DNA of 64,000 nucleotides from Sporosarcina cyprini (GTDB lineage Bacteria; Bacillota; Bacilli; Bacillales_A; Planococcaceae), in NCBI RefSeq assembly GCF_022048975.1, contig NZ_JAKMHX010000030.1:62001-126000 (forward strand). Direction: 5' to 3'. The notes below the pieces were generated by a model. The model did no database searches. It saw nothing but the letters and a program-made list of their open reading frames with translations, and had not been told where the DNA came from. Each line of letters starts with the position of its first letter. Position 1 is the stretch's first letter. A program made the position numbers and the translations under genes. Shown here in pieces: positions 44,473 through 52,576 of the stretch.

Positions 44473-45087
44473 TCATTCCCGTCCCGCATCAGTCCAGACG
44501 ACCTTGTACAGAAAAGCGATATCATAAGCTTCAAGATCTTCAGGCAACCCGCCGTTATCTGAAGGAGTGACACTGCGGAGCATGCTGCCTTTCGTCCCTA
44601 CCCAAACGGCAAGATAGGTCGGTTTGTCTTTAAGAAGAGTGAAATCTGTTCCTACGAGATTCCCGAATGAACGGGATAAGTTTGCAACTTCAATGGGGTA
44701 TGTCGTCGATGTGCTTCCTGAAGGGTAACTGAGCAAGATTTCCGCTTGTTTTTCATCGAGTTCCATTACATTAAATGCAATCAACTCCCCTTTAAACTGC
44801 TTGTCAACCGTCGAAGAAGTCAACAGCAATTCCTCTTTGAATTTTCCTTCATGGTATACCTCGACGGAATACTTGAGATCTTCATCTTCAGCGATTTTTC
44901 CATTCACTGTAAAGAATTGCGGAATGTCCGCTCCTGCCCTTGCAAACAATAACCCTTCATGTTCGCTCAATGTATACGGCTTGATGCTTAAACTTGCATC
45001 GGATGGACCTTTCGGTGACAGGAAAGAGCAGCCCGCCAAAAGAAAAATCAACATGAATGTGATTGAATACTTTTTGATATGTTTCAT
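44473..45087 (-). CDS. Orphan lipoprotein of unknown function (204 aa)
   Basis: The signal peptide ends in FLLAGC with Cys at residue 20. The mature part (about 184 residues) has no motif I recognise; it is beta-rich with many Leu/Thr/Ser and no enzyme signature. AAAGGGAGAG precedes the ATG. It lies between two copies of the same non-coding element and beside the ehu genes, outside the conserved neighbourhood, so it may be an acquired or mobile gene. Confidence 0.72.
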   Translation of the reverse strand: MKHIKKYSITFMLIFLLAGCSFLSPKGPSDASLSIKPYTLSEHEGLLFARAGADIPQFFTVNGKIAEDEDLKYSVEVYHEGKFKEELLLTSSTVDKQFKGELIAFNVMELDEKQAEILLSYPSGSTSTTYPIEVANLSRSFGNLVGTDFTLLKDKPTYLAVWVGTKGSMLRSVTPSDNGGLPEDLEAYDIAFLYKVVWTDAGRE

Positions 45088-45257
45088 ACAACTCTCCCTT
45101 TAATAATTTGACCTTATTTGTTATACGTATCATAAAACAATAAGGTTCATTAAATATTCCTTTAGTGAATTATTATTCGGGCGGAATTCTCCAAGTCCTT
45201 TAAAATTTATCCATTTCCATTAACAATAGTAATTCATTTTAAACTAACAACTCATCT
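45088..45257. other. Intergenic region upstream of the orphan lipoprotein gene
   Basis: AT-rich. It must hold the lipoprotein promoter if the gene is monocistronic, but no clear -35/-10 pair stands out. It ends at repeat copy 2. Confidence 0.3.
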
Positions 45258-45508
45258 CGCTAAAAGCACTTCAATTAACATCTAATCGGAATATAACAAC
45301 AGATGTTTTAACCATACACTCAGCACTATAACTCGCTTCGTTACATAATTTTATGCGATGTTGTGAATTTCCACGCCAACAGGAATACCAAGTCATCTGA
45401 ATTTAAGCCATATCATTGATATAACAACAAAAACAGGGACACCAATTCATATGCGAATTGCGTCCCCGCTTGATATGCTATTTCATGTTTTCTCCCCGTG
45501 TTACAAAC
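45258..45508. repeat. Copy 2 of the duplicated non-coding element
   Basis: Matches 44205-44435 in direct orientation, about 20 bases longer because of insertions in the 5' half. The hairpin at 45436-45466 is identical in its arms to that of copy 1. It lies directly after ehuA in the direction of transcription. Confidence 0.85.
45436..45466 (-). terminator. Hairpin in repeat copy 2, probable terminator of ehuBCDA
   Basis: GGGAC..AATTC pairs with GAATT..GTCCC. The minus-strand tail is TGTTTTTGTTGTT. Confidence 0.7.
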
Positions 45509-45533
45509 ACATTATTAAGTTTACATAATATTA

Positions 45534-46310
45534 TTATCTACTACTAGTAAAGCGACTTAAGAAATCTTGCAGCCGTTCACTCTTCGGATTCACCAAAATT
45601 TCTTCCGGATGTCCCTCTTCTTCAATAACACCTTCATTTAGGAAAAGCACACGATCGGCGATGTCCAACGCAAAATCCATTTCATGCGTGACAAGGATCA
45701 TCGCCATTTCTCCGGATTTTGCCAGTCCACGAATTACTTCCAAAACTTCACCGACAAGTTCCGGGTCCAACGCAGATGTTACCTCATCAAACAACATAAC
45801 TTTAGGTTTCATCATCAGTGCCCTCGCCATTGCGACCCGTTGTTTTTGGCCTCCTGACAATTGACTCGGATACAAATCAACCTTATCGGAAAGCCCAACC
45901 TTATCCAACATCTCCAGGGCGTTTTCGCGGACAGCTGCCTTATCCTTCTTTTTCACAATAGTTGGGGCAAGCATGCAATTTTCCAATATCGTCATATGCG
46001 GGAACAGGTTAAAATGCTGGAATACCATGCCAATGTCTCCGCGGATAGCCCGCAAGTGTTTCTCGTCAGCAGGTAGCATTTTGCTCCCTTTTTCCATTAG
46101 CCAAAGGTTTTCACCATTTACTTCAATCACACCAGAAGTTGGTTCTTCCAATGTCATAAGCAATCGGATAATGGTCGTCTTGCCTGATCCACTAGGACCA
46201 ATCAATGCCACTTTTTCTCCAGGCGCGATATCTAGATCGATCCCCTTCAGAACCTCTACATCTCCGAAAGCTTTTCTGACATTTTTGTATTGCACAATTG
46301 GTGCATTCAT
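45534..46310 (-). CDS. ehuA: Ectoine/hydroxyectoine-type ABC transporter ATPase EhuA
   Basis: The 258-residue polar-amino-acid-type ATPase has GPSGSGKTT near residue 38, [24 protein letters not shown] and [19 protein letters not shown]. The sequence alone would fit any GlnQ-like ATPase; the EhuA call rests on the linked binding protein. GGGGAGTT precedes the ATG. It is last in the operon ehuB-ehuC-ehuD-ehuA. Confidence 0.85.
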   Translation of the reverse strand: MNAPIVQYKNVRKAFGDVEVLKGIDLDIAPGEKVALIGPSGSGKTTIIRLLMTLEEPTSGVIEVNGENLWLMEKGSKMLPADEKHLRAIRGDIGMVFQHFNLFPHMTILENCMLAPTIVKKKDKAAVRENALEMLDKVGLSDKVDLYPSQLSGGQKQRVAMARALMMKPKVMLFDEVTSALDPELVGEVLEVIRGLAKSGEMAMILVTHEMDFALDIADRVLFLNEGVIEEEGHPEEILVNPKSERLQDFLSRFTSSR

Positions 46311-46329
46311 TATCTAAAACTCCCCATCT

Positions 46330-47016
46330 TTATAAAGTTGCTGTTCTCTTATCGAATCTGCGATTGTATTTCCTTTCGAGCTTGCGGATTAGCAGTGCGG
46401 ATGGATAGCTTAATAAAAGGAAGAACAAAGCGACGACCGTTAAAGGTTCGACAAATTTATAATATTGCGCGCCATAGTCGTTGGCGATATGCAGCATCGC
46501 GACCACTCCAATTGTAGAAGCGAGAGGAACTTCCTTAAACATGATGATGAGATAATTCCCCAACATCGGTATCGTGGGAGGTATTGCCTGCGGCAAAATG
46601 ATATGCAACCATTTCTGCTTTACCGATAAGTTTAAAGCGGTCGCAGCTTCCCATTGTCCTTTTTCCACACTTTCGATTCCGGAACGATACACTTCTGAAG
46701 TATATGTGCTGAAGTGGAGACCGAGGCCGAGTATGGCAGCGGCGAACGGATTTAAAGCAACACCGATACCCGGAATGGCGGGCCAAGCATAATAAATGAA
46801 GAAAAGCTGCACGAGAGGCGGGGTTGACCGGATGAATTCAGCTATCCATTTGAACAACCAGTTAACCGGCTTCCACGTAATCCGGTTCATGAACACCCAG
46901 AAAAAGCCGAAAATCATAGCGAATGCATAACAGGCAATGGTCAAACCGAGTGTAATCCATAATCCTTTAAAAATTAATGGAATGACATGAAAAAACACAT
47001 CCCAACTCCAAGTCAT
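46330..47016 (-). CDS. ehuD: Ectoine-type ABC transporter permease EhuD
   Basis: A 228-residue His/Glu/Gln-type permease with about five helices, the loop EAATALNLSVKQKWLHIILPQAIPP and STPPLVQLFFIYY near the middle. It forms a heterodimer with EhuC. Its ATG overlaps the ehuC stop (ATGA), so the two are translationally coupled. Confidence 0.85.
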   Translation of the reverse strand: MTWSWDVFFHVIPLIFKGLWITLGLTIACYAFAMIFGFFWVFMNRITWKPVNWLFKWIAEFIRSTPPLVQLFFIYYAWPAIPGIGVALNPFAAAILGLGLHFSTYTSEVYRSGIESVEKGQWEAATALNLSVKQKWLHIILPQAIPPTIPMLGNYLIIMFKEVPLASTIGVVAMLHIANDYGAQYYKFVEPLTVVALFFLLLSYPSALLIRKLERKYNRRFDKRTATL

Positions 47017-47675
47017 CCGTGTACCACTCCCTTCTTCGCAAATTTTTCCATACGTCTAGTGAGAAAGATAAGTGGCAGCGCCAGAAGGAAATAGACAACC
47101 AAGATTAACAAATACACGGTTGGCGCTTCAGACAAATGAGTGCTCCGATAAATATTTCCGTAATACAACAGATCCGTTAAACCAATCAATGAAACTAAAG
47201 ATGTCGCTTTTAATATTTGAATGATATAGTTTCCATACTCAGGCAACATCATTCGGATGGCCTGCGGCAAAATGACATAACGCATCCGTTGAAATCCAGT
47301 GAAATTTAGTGCGATCGAAGCTTCTGTCTGACCGGCTGGTATGGAAAGGATGGCACCCCTAACAATTTCCGACATATATGCGCCGTAATTCAATGAGATC
47401 GCTAGTACCGCAACCCATATATCACTTCCGAGGTGAATATTGAACAAACCGGGCAATGCGTAGGAGAACCAGAATAACTGGACGATTAACGAGGTACCGC
47501 GGAAAATTTCAACATAAAAACCGGTAAACTTTGTAACAAGCAAGTGATTCGAAACTCTCGATAGGCCTGCTATGAGAGCAATCAGCGTGGAAAAAACAAT
47601 CGATAATAATAAAACAATCAATGTTATCTTTAATCCGCTCAAAAGAACGATCGAAATATCTGTAATGGAACTCAT
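47013..47675 (-). CDS. ehuC: Ectoine-type ABC transporter permease EhuC
   Basis: A 220-residue permease of the same family as EhuD, with FRGTSLIVQLFWFSYALPG and QTEASIALNFTGFQRMRYVILPQAIRMMLPE. GGAGTTG precedes the ATG. It is separated from ehuB by about 160 bases that hold a small hairpin. Confidence 0.85.
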   Translation of the reverse strand: MSSITDISIVLLSGLKITLIVLLLSIVFSTLIALIAGLSRVSNHLLVTKFTGFYVEIFRGTSLIVQLFWFSYALPGLFNIHLGSDIWVAVLAISLNYGAYMSEIVRGAILSIPAGQTEASIALNFTGFQRMRYVILPQAIRMMLPEYGNYIIQILKATSLVSLIGLTDLLYYGNIYRSTHLSEAPTVYLLILVVYFLLALPLIFLTRRMEKFAKKGVVHG

Positions 47676-47720
47676 TGAAACAACTCCGTTTTTATACTAA
47701 TCGCTGGATTCAGCAGCAGT

Positions 47721-47743
47721 CCCCCACTTGATAATAGAGGGGG
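47721..47743 (-). promoter_or_regulatory. Small hairpin between ehuB and ehuC
   Basis: CCCCC pairs with GGGGG over a 13-base loop. There is no T tract on the minus strand, so it may protect the ehuB message rather than stop transcription; higher expression of the binding protein than of the permeases would fit. Confidence 0.35.
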
Positions 47744-47834
47744 TTTTGTTCAGAGAAACTTTCGACAATTTCTGTTATTGCGCAAGACACTTTTTTAATT
47801 ACTCACCGAGTCAAGGCAACCGCATATTTTGTGG

Positions 47835-48719
47835 TCAGTAGTTTTCGCCGCTGCAAATACTTTCTGTCGTCAACTCCAGGTCAACAACATTCAGCTCTTC
47901 TGTGAAACCATACGGTTCAATCAGCTCCGCAATTTTCCCGCTTTCCTTCAGCTTTTTCAACTCCGCATTGTATGCTTCGCGCAATTCATCATCATCGATT
48001 CGGAATGCTGCTGCACCATAGCTGGGAACTCCTTCGATTTCAGGTTGTTCGAAGTCGCCTACAAACTCCAATTTATCTTTGTTGGCCGATTCTAAAGCCA
48101 TCTTGATCGTCATTTCGGTGCCTGTCGTTGCGTCTGCCCTTCCGGATTCAACCGCTGCAAAAGATGCAGGAATATCTGGCACCATCATAATTTGCTTCTC
48201 ACTAACCCCTTCCCGGAGCATGAAATCCTTTTCTGTAGCTCCACTCATGACTGCAACTTTGATGTCTGGATTGGAAGCAATGTCTTTATAGCTGCGTAAG
48301 TCTTTCGGATTCCCTGTCTTCACGATAAGCCCTTCTCCGTATTGCATTTCCGGTTCGCCGAATGCCACATTTTCACAACGATCCGGAGTAATGGCCATTC
48401 CTGCTGTAATCACATCAAATTTCCTAGCACCTAATCCAGGGATCAGCTGCGAAAAATCAGACAAATGCCCATCGACTTCCTCTATGCCAAGGTTTTCAAA
48501 AACGGCCGTTGCAATTGCGACTGCACCGCCTTTTAATTCACCATTTTCTTCATACGCGTACGGTTTCTCATTGGCGAAACCGACTTTTACAACTCCTTTG
48601 TCCTGCAGGGACTTCAACAGATCCCCGTCTGCCGCAGATGAATTGGATTTTCCATTCCCGCATGCGGCCAGCAATAAAACAATTCCCATGGCTACAACAA
48701 TACCTTTGATTTTCTTCAC
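47835..48719 (-). CDS. ehuB: Ectoine/hydroxyectoine-binding lipoprotein EhuB
   Basis: The lipoprotein signal ends in LLLAAC with Cys at residue 20. The mature domain matches EhuB at several recognisable blocks: VKVGFANEKPYAY, SQLIPGLGARKFDVITAG, PDRCENVAFGEP, GNPKDLRSYKDIASNPD, and the end LKESGKIAELIEPYGF, with a Cys close to the C-terminus. Ligand assignment is by family resemblance. The GTG at 48719 has AAGGAGG six bases upstream; an ATG at 48746 has no site. It heads the ehu operon. Confidence 0.88.
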   Translation of the reverse strand: MKKIKGIVVAMGIVLLLAACGNGKSNSSAADGDLLKSLQDKGVVKVGFANEKPYAYEENGELKGGAVAIATAVFENLGIEEVDGHLSDFSQLIPGLGARKFDVITAGMAITPDRCENVAFGEPEMQYGEGLIVKTGNPKDLRSYKDIASNPDIKVAVMSGATEKDFMLREGVSEKQIMMVPDIPASFAAVESGRADATTGTEMTIKMALESANKDKLEFVGDFEQPEIEGVPSYGAAAFRIDDDELREAYNAELKKLKESGKIAELIEPYGFTEELNVVDLELTTESICSGENY

Positions 48720-48741
48720 AATTGACCTCCTTAGTATTTTC

Positions 48742-48761
48742 ATCAAACCCGAAAGTTTGAT
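48742..48761. promoter_or_regulatory. Inverted repeat upstream of ehuB
   Basis: ATCAAAC and GTTTGAT are separated by six bases. The repeat lies just before the ehuB ribosome site and could be an operator or a leader hairpin. The regulator is unknown. Confidence 0.4.
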
Positions 48762-49132
48762 AGTTTCCAGAGTAACATAGGAAATTTTTCAGTTCAACTG
48801 CATATCTGCCATTTTTCCTTCTACCTAACTAAATTACATTCATCTAAACCATTCAAATCAACGATTAAACCAATTTTTATATTTTATTTTAAATTTTCAT
48901 CCAGCATCAATATTTACAGTGAAAGCGTTTTATCTCTCACTTTTTATGCAATGTTTTTTCCAATTATACATTTATCATTTAATAAAAAAATAAAATAAAA
49001 AAACCGACGTAAAAATGTCGATTGGAGTTCTACTTTATCAGTTTACGAACAGCTCCGACATGTAGATGCTTCTCTATATATTAGACTCACTCAGCCTCAT
49101 ATCTCATACGATTATTTTATTTGAAATAAAAA
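48762..49132. other. AT-rich intergenic region between the ypgR gene and ehuB
   Basis: No gene is seen in about 370 bases. It holds A-runs near 48985-49010, a partial catabolite-box-like sequence at 48921-48934, and TTTTATGCAATGTTTTTTCC at about 48942, which faintly recalls part of the 44.2/45.3 kb repeat. The ehuB promoter must be here, but I cannot place it. Confidence 0.3.
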
Positions 49133-49163
49133 AGGTGACATCCATTTAACATGAATGCCACCT
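49133..49163 (-). terminator. Terminator of yfmR-ypgR
   Basis: AGGTGACAT pairs with ATGCCACCT with one mismatch; six Ts follow on the minus strand. Confidence 0.8.
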
Positions 49164-49173
49164 GCTTTTGTAA

Positions 49174-50298
49174 TTAACCATTTCGAATTTCAGTCATCTG
49201 TTTCCAGATCGAACCTTTGGCATCTTCCCCTTCTTCAATACGGGCAATTGCCATACCAACTTGGAGTCTGACTTCAAACTCAGGATCGTTCTCCGCTTCA
49301 TGTAAAGCTGGAAGCGCATTTTCTGTACCTGTTTCATATAAAAACATCGCTGCGCGCCAGCGTACAAGCTTGTTTTTGTCTTTCAACGCCTCAATTGCTG
49401 CTTGTTCAAACCCTTCAAATCCAAGATCGCTCATACAATCTCCTGCAGTCCTGCGCACTGCCCAGCTTTTATCTTGTAGTGCTTTTTCCACTAACGGTAT
49501 AACTGCTTCATCTTCCACCATTCCCAAATAGACGGTCGCCAGCCGGCGGATGGACATTTTTTCATCATCCAAGGCAGCATCTAGAAGAGGAAGATCGGAT
49601 ACATCAGGATCAGGCATTTGGTCGAGCAATTGAAAACGCTTTTCCCATTCACCCACACAAAACTCTTCTACGGACACTTTGTTCTTATTTTTGCCTGCAG
49701 AGTTGTCGTTTTGTTCTGTAGTTCGTTTAATGATATCCGCTAGCCTTTCATCCGGGTATGCAGCTTCAATCTCCGAGGCCACAGTTTCTCCAATCTCTTT
49801 TTTATCACCATAGCGAATACCATAGTCCGCCCATTTCCGCAGCAAGATATAGTTTTCCACTTCAGCGCCATGTACTTTATCCATTGCCTTACGAAAACGA
49901 TCGCTCAGACCGAATCTTTGTTCAGACTCACTGTCGAACACTTTTACTTGCAGCGGAATATCTTTATACGTTTGTACATGGACATACACTTCTCCAAAAT
50001 GTTCATCTGCCGCCGGGGCTGCATCTTGCACACTCTCACTTTCCTCGTTGAAAACAGCTTGAACAGAAGCAAGTATCGTTTCCCATGCGACATTTCCCAC
50101 ACGCTCAATAGCCATAAAATTCAAGACATGATAAATCCCTTTCACACCTTGAATGGACAGCAATTCACGGATAGGTGAGGATACATCGTGCGCATCCTCT
50201 TTTTTGTAGTTATGGCTGACACCTGCCGGCAATTCAGCATCCAATACGATTTTCATCGAGTTTGGGCTAGGTGTAGGCTCAATTGTCACTATTTTCAT
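49174..50298 (-). CDS. ypgR: Conserved virulence factor C family protein (YpgR/CvfC), Nfu-N plus HEAT repeats
   Basis: The 374-residue protein starts with a NifU/Nfu N-terminal-like domain (IEPTPSPNSMKIVLD, residues about 1-85), has a middle part of unknown fold, and ends with four or more HEAT/PBS-lyase-like repeats (DKSWAVRRTAGDCMSDLG, DKNKLVRWRAAMFLYETG, DPEFEVRLQVGMAIARIE). This is the YpgR/CvfC family; CvfC affects virulence in S. aureus by an unclear route. AAGGAGGTATCC precedes the ATG at 50298. It follows yfmR by 19 bases. Confidence 0.87.
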   Translation of the reverse strand: MKIVTIEPTPSPNSMKIVLDAELPAGVSHNYKKEDAHDVSSPIRELLSIQGVKGIYHVLNFMAIERVGNVAWETILASVQAVFNEESESVQDAAPAADEHFGEVYVHVQTYKDIPLQVKVFDSESEQRFGLSDRFRKAMDKVHGAEVENYILLRKWADYGIRYGDKKEIGETVASEIEAAYPDERLADIIKRTTEQNDNSAGKNKNKVSVEEFCVGEWEKRFQLLDQMPDPDVSDLPLLDAALDDEKMSIRRLATVYLGMVEDEAVIPLVEKALQDKSWAVRRTAGDCMSDLGFEGFEQAAIEALKDKNKLVRWRAAMFLYETGTENALPALHEAENDPEFEVRLQVGMAIARIEEGEDAKGSIWKQMTEIRNG

Positions 50299-50317
50299 GA
50301 CGGATACCTCCTTTTCT

Positions 50318-52207
50318 TTAAGACTCAGCAATTTCCTGTAAATACGTCCAACGTTCGATTAACAATTCGTACGCAGCATTTAACTCATCGAGCTTCTTTG
50401 TCAATACTTGCAATGTATCATAATCCGAACCGGACGTAACCATTTCTGCTTCAGTCAATTCGATTTCTGATTCCACTTTTTCAATATCCGCCTCAATTGT
50501 TTCCCATTCGCGCTTTTCGGCATATGTCATTCGTTTTTTTACTGGCTGCGGATCCGTTTTCACTGGGGCCGGCTCAGTTTTAGCCTCCACGATGCGTCCT
50601 TTTGTTTCTGCTGCTATCTCATTCAAATAATCTGTGTATACGCTGAAGATGATATTAACCTTGCCTGAACCGTCCAAAGCCCACAATTTCGTGGAGGTCC
50701 TGTCCAGAAAGAATCGATCATGCGAAACTGTCAGGACAACACCCGGGAAAGTGTCAATGTAGGTTTCCAATACAGAAAGAGTATCAATATCTAGATCATT
50801 GGTCGGCTCATCCAATAAAAGAACGTTCGGCTGTTCCATCAATAGCTTCAGCAGGTAAAGACGCTTCCGCTCTCCCCCGGACAATTTACCAATTGGCGTT
50901 CCGTGACTGGATGATGGGAATAAGAAACGTTCCAGCATTTGAGTGGCCGAAACACGGACGCCATCCGAATCTTCTATGTCATTTGACGTTTCCCTAATAT
51001 ATTCAATAATTCTTTTGCTCTCATCCATTACAGGATTTTGTTGATGGAAATGAGCAAGCTTAACAGTGGACCCTCTTTCAATCGCCCCTTGATCTGGCAA
51101 GAGTTCACCTGATATCAATTTTAATAATGTCGTTTTCCCTGCCCCATTTGGCCCGACGATCGCAATGCGGTCACCCGTCTGAAGAATGGCTGAAAAAGAT
51201 CGAATCACTTCTTTGTCTGCATACGTTTTTGCGATTCCTTCCATCTCCACTACTTTTTTACCAAGACGGGAGGTCTTTAAAGAAACATCCAAGTCCATAG
51301 CAGTATCATTTTTTTTCACTTGTTCTTCTAGTTCTTCAAACCGGCCGATTCTCGCTTTCTGCTTTGTCGAACGTGCCTTCGCACCACGTCTGATCCACTT
51401 CAATTCATTGCGATAACGATTGCGCATTTTGGATTCTGTTGCCTGCGCCATTTCAAGCCGCAATGATTTCGCTTCCAGAAAATCGGCATAATTTCCTTTA
51501 TGTGAATATAGGGTTTTATCGGCAAGCTCATAGATACTCGTTGACACCGCATCCAAAAAATAACGGTCGTGAGTAATGAACAGCACAGCACCTGATTCAT
51601 TGTTCAAATAATCTTGAAGCCACTCAATCGACTTAACATCCAAATGGTTGGTCGGCTCGTCCAACAACAAAAGATCGGATGGTTCAATGAGCACCTTGGC
51701 TAGGGATACTCTTTTCTTCTGCCCGCCGGATAACTCACCCATTTTCTTATCAAATGTATCGATGCCTAATTTTGTGAGGATCGTTCTGGCCTTTGTGTTT
51801 AGATCCCAAGCAGACGTGGCGTCCATTTCATTCTGAAGCCGGGCGTAACGTTCCTGATGTACAGCCGACTCCGGATCCTCCGAAAGAGAAGCGAGGGCAT
51901 GCTCATAATCCAAATTAAGCTTGATGATCGGTGCCTCACTCGTAAAGACCGTTTCAATGACTGTTTTATCCGGATCGACAAATGGCTCTTGCGGCAAATA
52001 AGCGATCGAATATTTATTGGGATGATCTTTTGTCAGTTCATCTGCCGGCTCCTGCCCAGCCAAAATCGACAGCAACGTCGATTTGCCAGTCCCGTTGATG
52101 CCGATTAATCCAATTTTTTCTCCGCTCTCTATTGTAAAGGAAATCTTATTAAATAACGTTTTCTCCCCTACGGTTTTAGTTAGGTTCTCTATAATTAATT
52201 GACTCAT
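50318..52207 (-). CDS. yfmR: ABC-F family ATPase YfmR (Uup type)
   Basis: The 629-residue protein has two ABC domains: GINGTGKST near residue 37 with LSGGQKKRVSLAK, and GPNGAGKTT near 357 with LSGGERKRLYLLK. A Uup-type charged linker (KWIRRGAKARSTKQKARI) joins them, and a C-terminal coiled coil (about residues 550-629) may bind nucleic acid. B. subtilis YfmR has the same length and helps ribosomes stalled at difficult motifs. It is the second ABC-F factor in the window and is cotranscribed with ypgR. Confidence 0.92.
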   Translation of the reverse strand: MSQLIIENLTKTVGEKTLFNKISFTIESGEKIGLIGINGTGKSTLLSILAGQEPADELTKDHPNKYSIAYLPQEPFVDPDKTVIETVFTSEAPIIKLNLDYEHALASLSEDPESAVHQERYARLQNEMDATSAWDLNTKARTILTKLGIDTFDKKMGELSGGQKKRVSLAKVLIEPSDLLLLDEPTNHLDVKSIEWLQDYLNNESGAVLFITHDRYFLDAVSTSIYELADKTLYSHKGNYADFLEAKSLRLEMAQATESKMRNRYRNELKWIRRGAKARSTKQKARIGRFEELEEQVKKNDTAMDLDVSLKTSRLGKKVVEMEGIAKTYADKEVIRSFSAILQTGDRIAIVGPNGAGKTTLLKLISGELLPDQGAIERGSTVKLAHFHQQNPVMDESKRIIEYIRETSNDIEDSDGVRVSATQMLERFLFPSSSHGTPIGKLSGGERKRLYLLKLLMEQPNVLLLDEPTNDLDIDTLSVLETYIDTFPGVVLTVSHDRFFLDRTSTKLWALDGSGKVNIIFSVYTDYLNEIAAETKGRIVEAKTEPAPVKTDPQPVKKRMTYAEKREWETIEADIEKVESEIELTEAEMVTSGSDYDTLQVLTKKLDELNAAYELLIERWTYLQEIAES

Positions 52208-52521
52208 TGTACCACATCCATTTCTACTGACTGCATACTACTATCATAGCTCATAAGCAGTGCAGTGTGCATATAAGTTGTTTTGATCGGAATCTTTCTA
52301 AGACAGCCATATTTTGCTTAAGAAATTGTTATTTCGCGAAAAAGATCAGTTAGAGGTTTAGCGGTAGGTGAACTGGGTATCCAGTGTACGGAAAGATTTT
52401 AAAATTGTTTTATTAACTACTGTTTAATATTATTTGAAAATAAAACTTTATAGACAATTTCGAAAGAAAACTCGCTATTTATTAAGTCTGAATCAAATTA
52501 ATAAATGGAAATAAATTATTT
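52208..52521. other. AT-rich divergent intergenic region
   Basis: About 310 bases between yfmR and the peptide transporter gene. I see no gene and no strong repeat. The yfmR promoter should lie near its start. Confidence 0.4.
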
Positions 52522-52551
52522 TTGACAAATAAAAATGTTTGTTTATATAAT
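52522..52551 (+). promoter_or_regulatory. Predicted sigma-A promoter of the peptide transporter gene
   Basis: Consensus TTGACA (52522-52527) and TATAAT (52546-52551), 18 bases apart, 25 bases before the start codon. Confidence 0.85.
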
Positions 52552-52576
52552 AGAGCAATATAAAGGAGGAAATGAA

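Noticed and set aside
48921-48934. TGAAAGCGTTTTAT as a catabolite (cre) box
   Set aside because: The last two conserved bases do not match, and it lies far from any placed promoter.
48935-48975. Possible third copy of the 44.2/45.3 kb repeat
   Set aside because: Only about 14 bases (TTTTATGCAATGTT) look alike in an AT-rich stretch, which chance can explain.
52535-52576. Longer N-terminus for the peptide transporter starting at 52535
   Set aside because: Those codons lie across the consensus -10 box, upstream of any transcript start, and the ribosome site serves the ATG at 52577.
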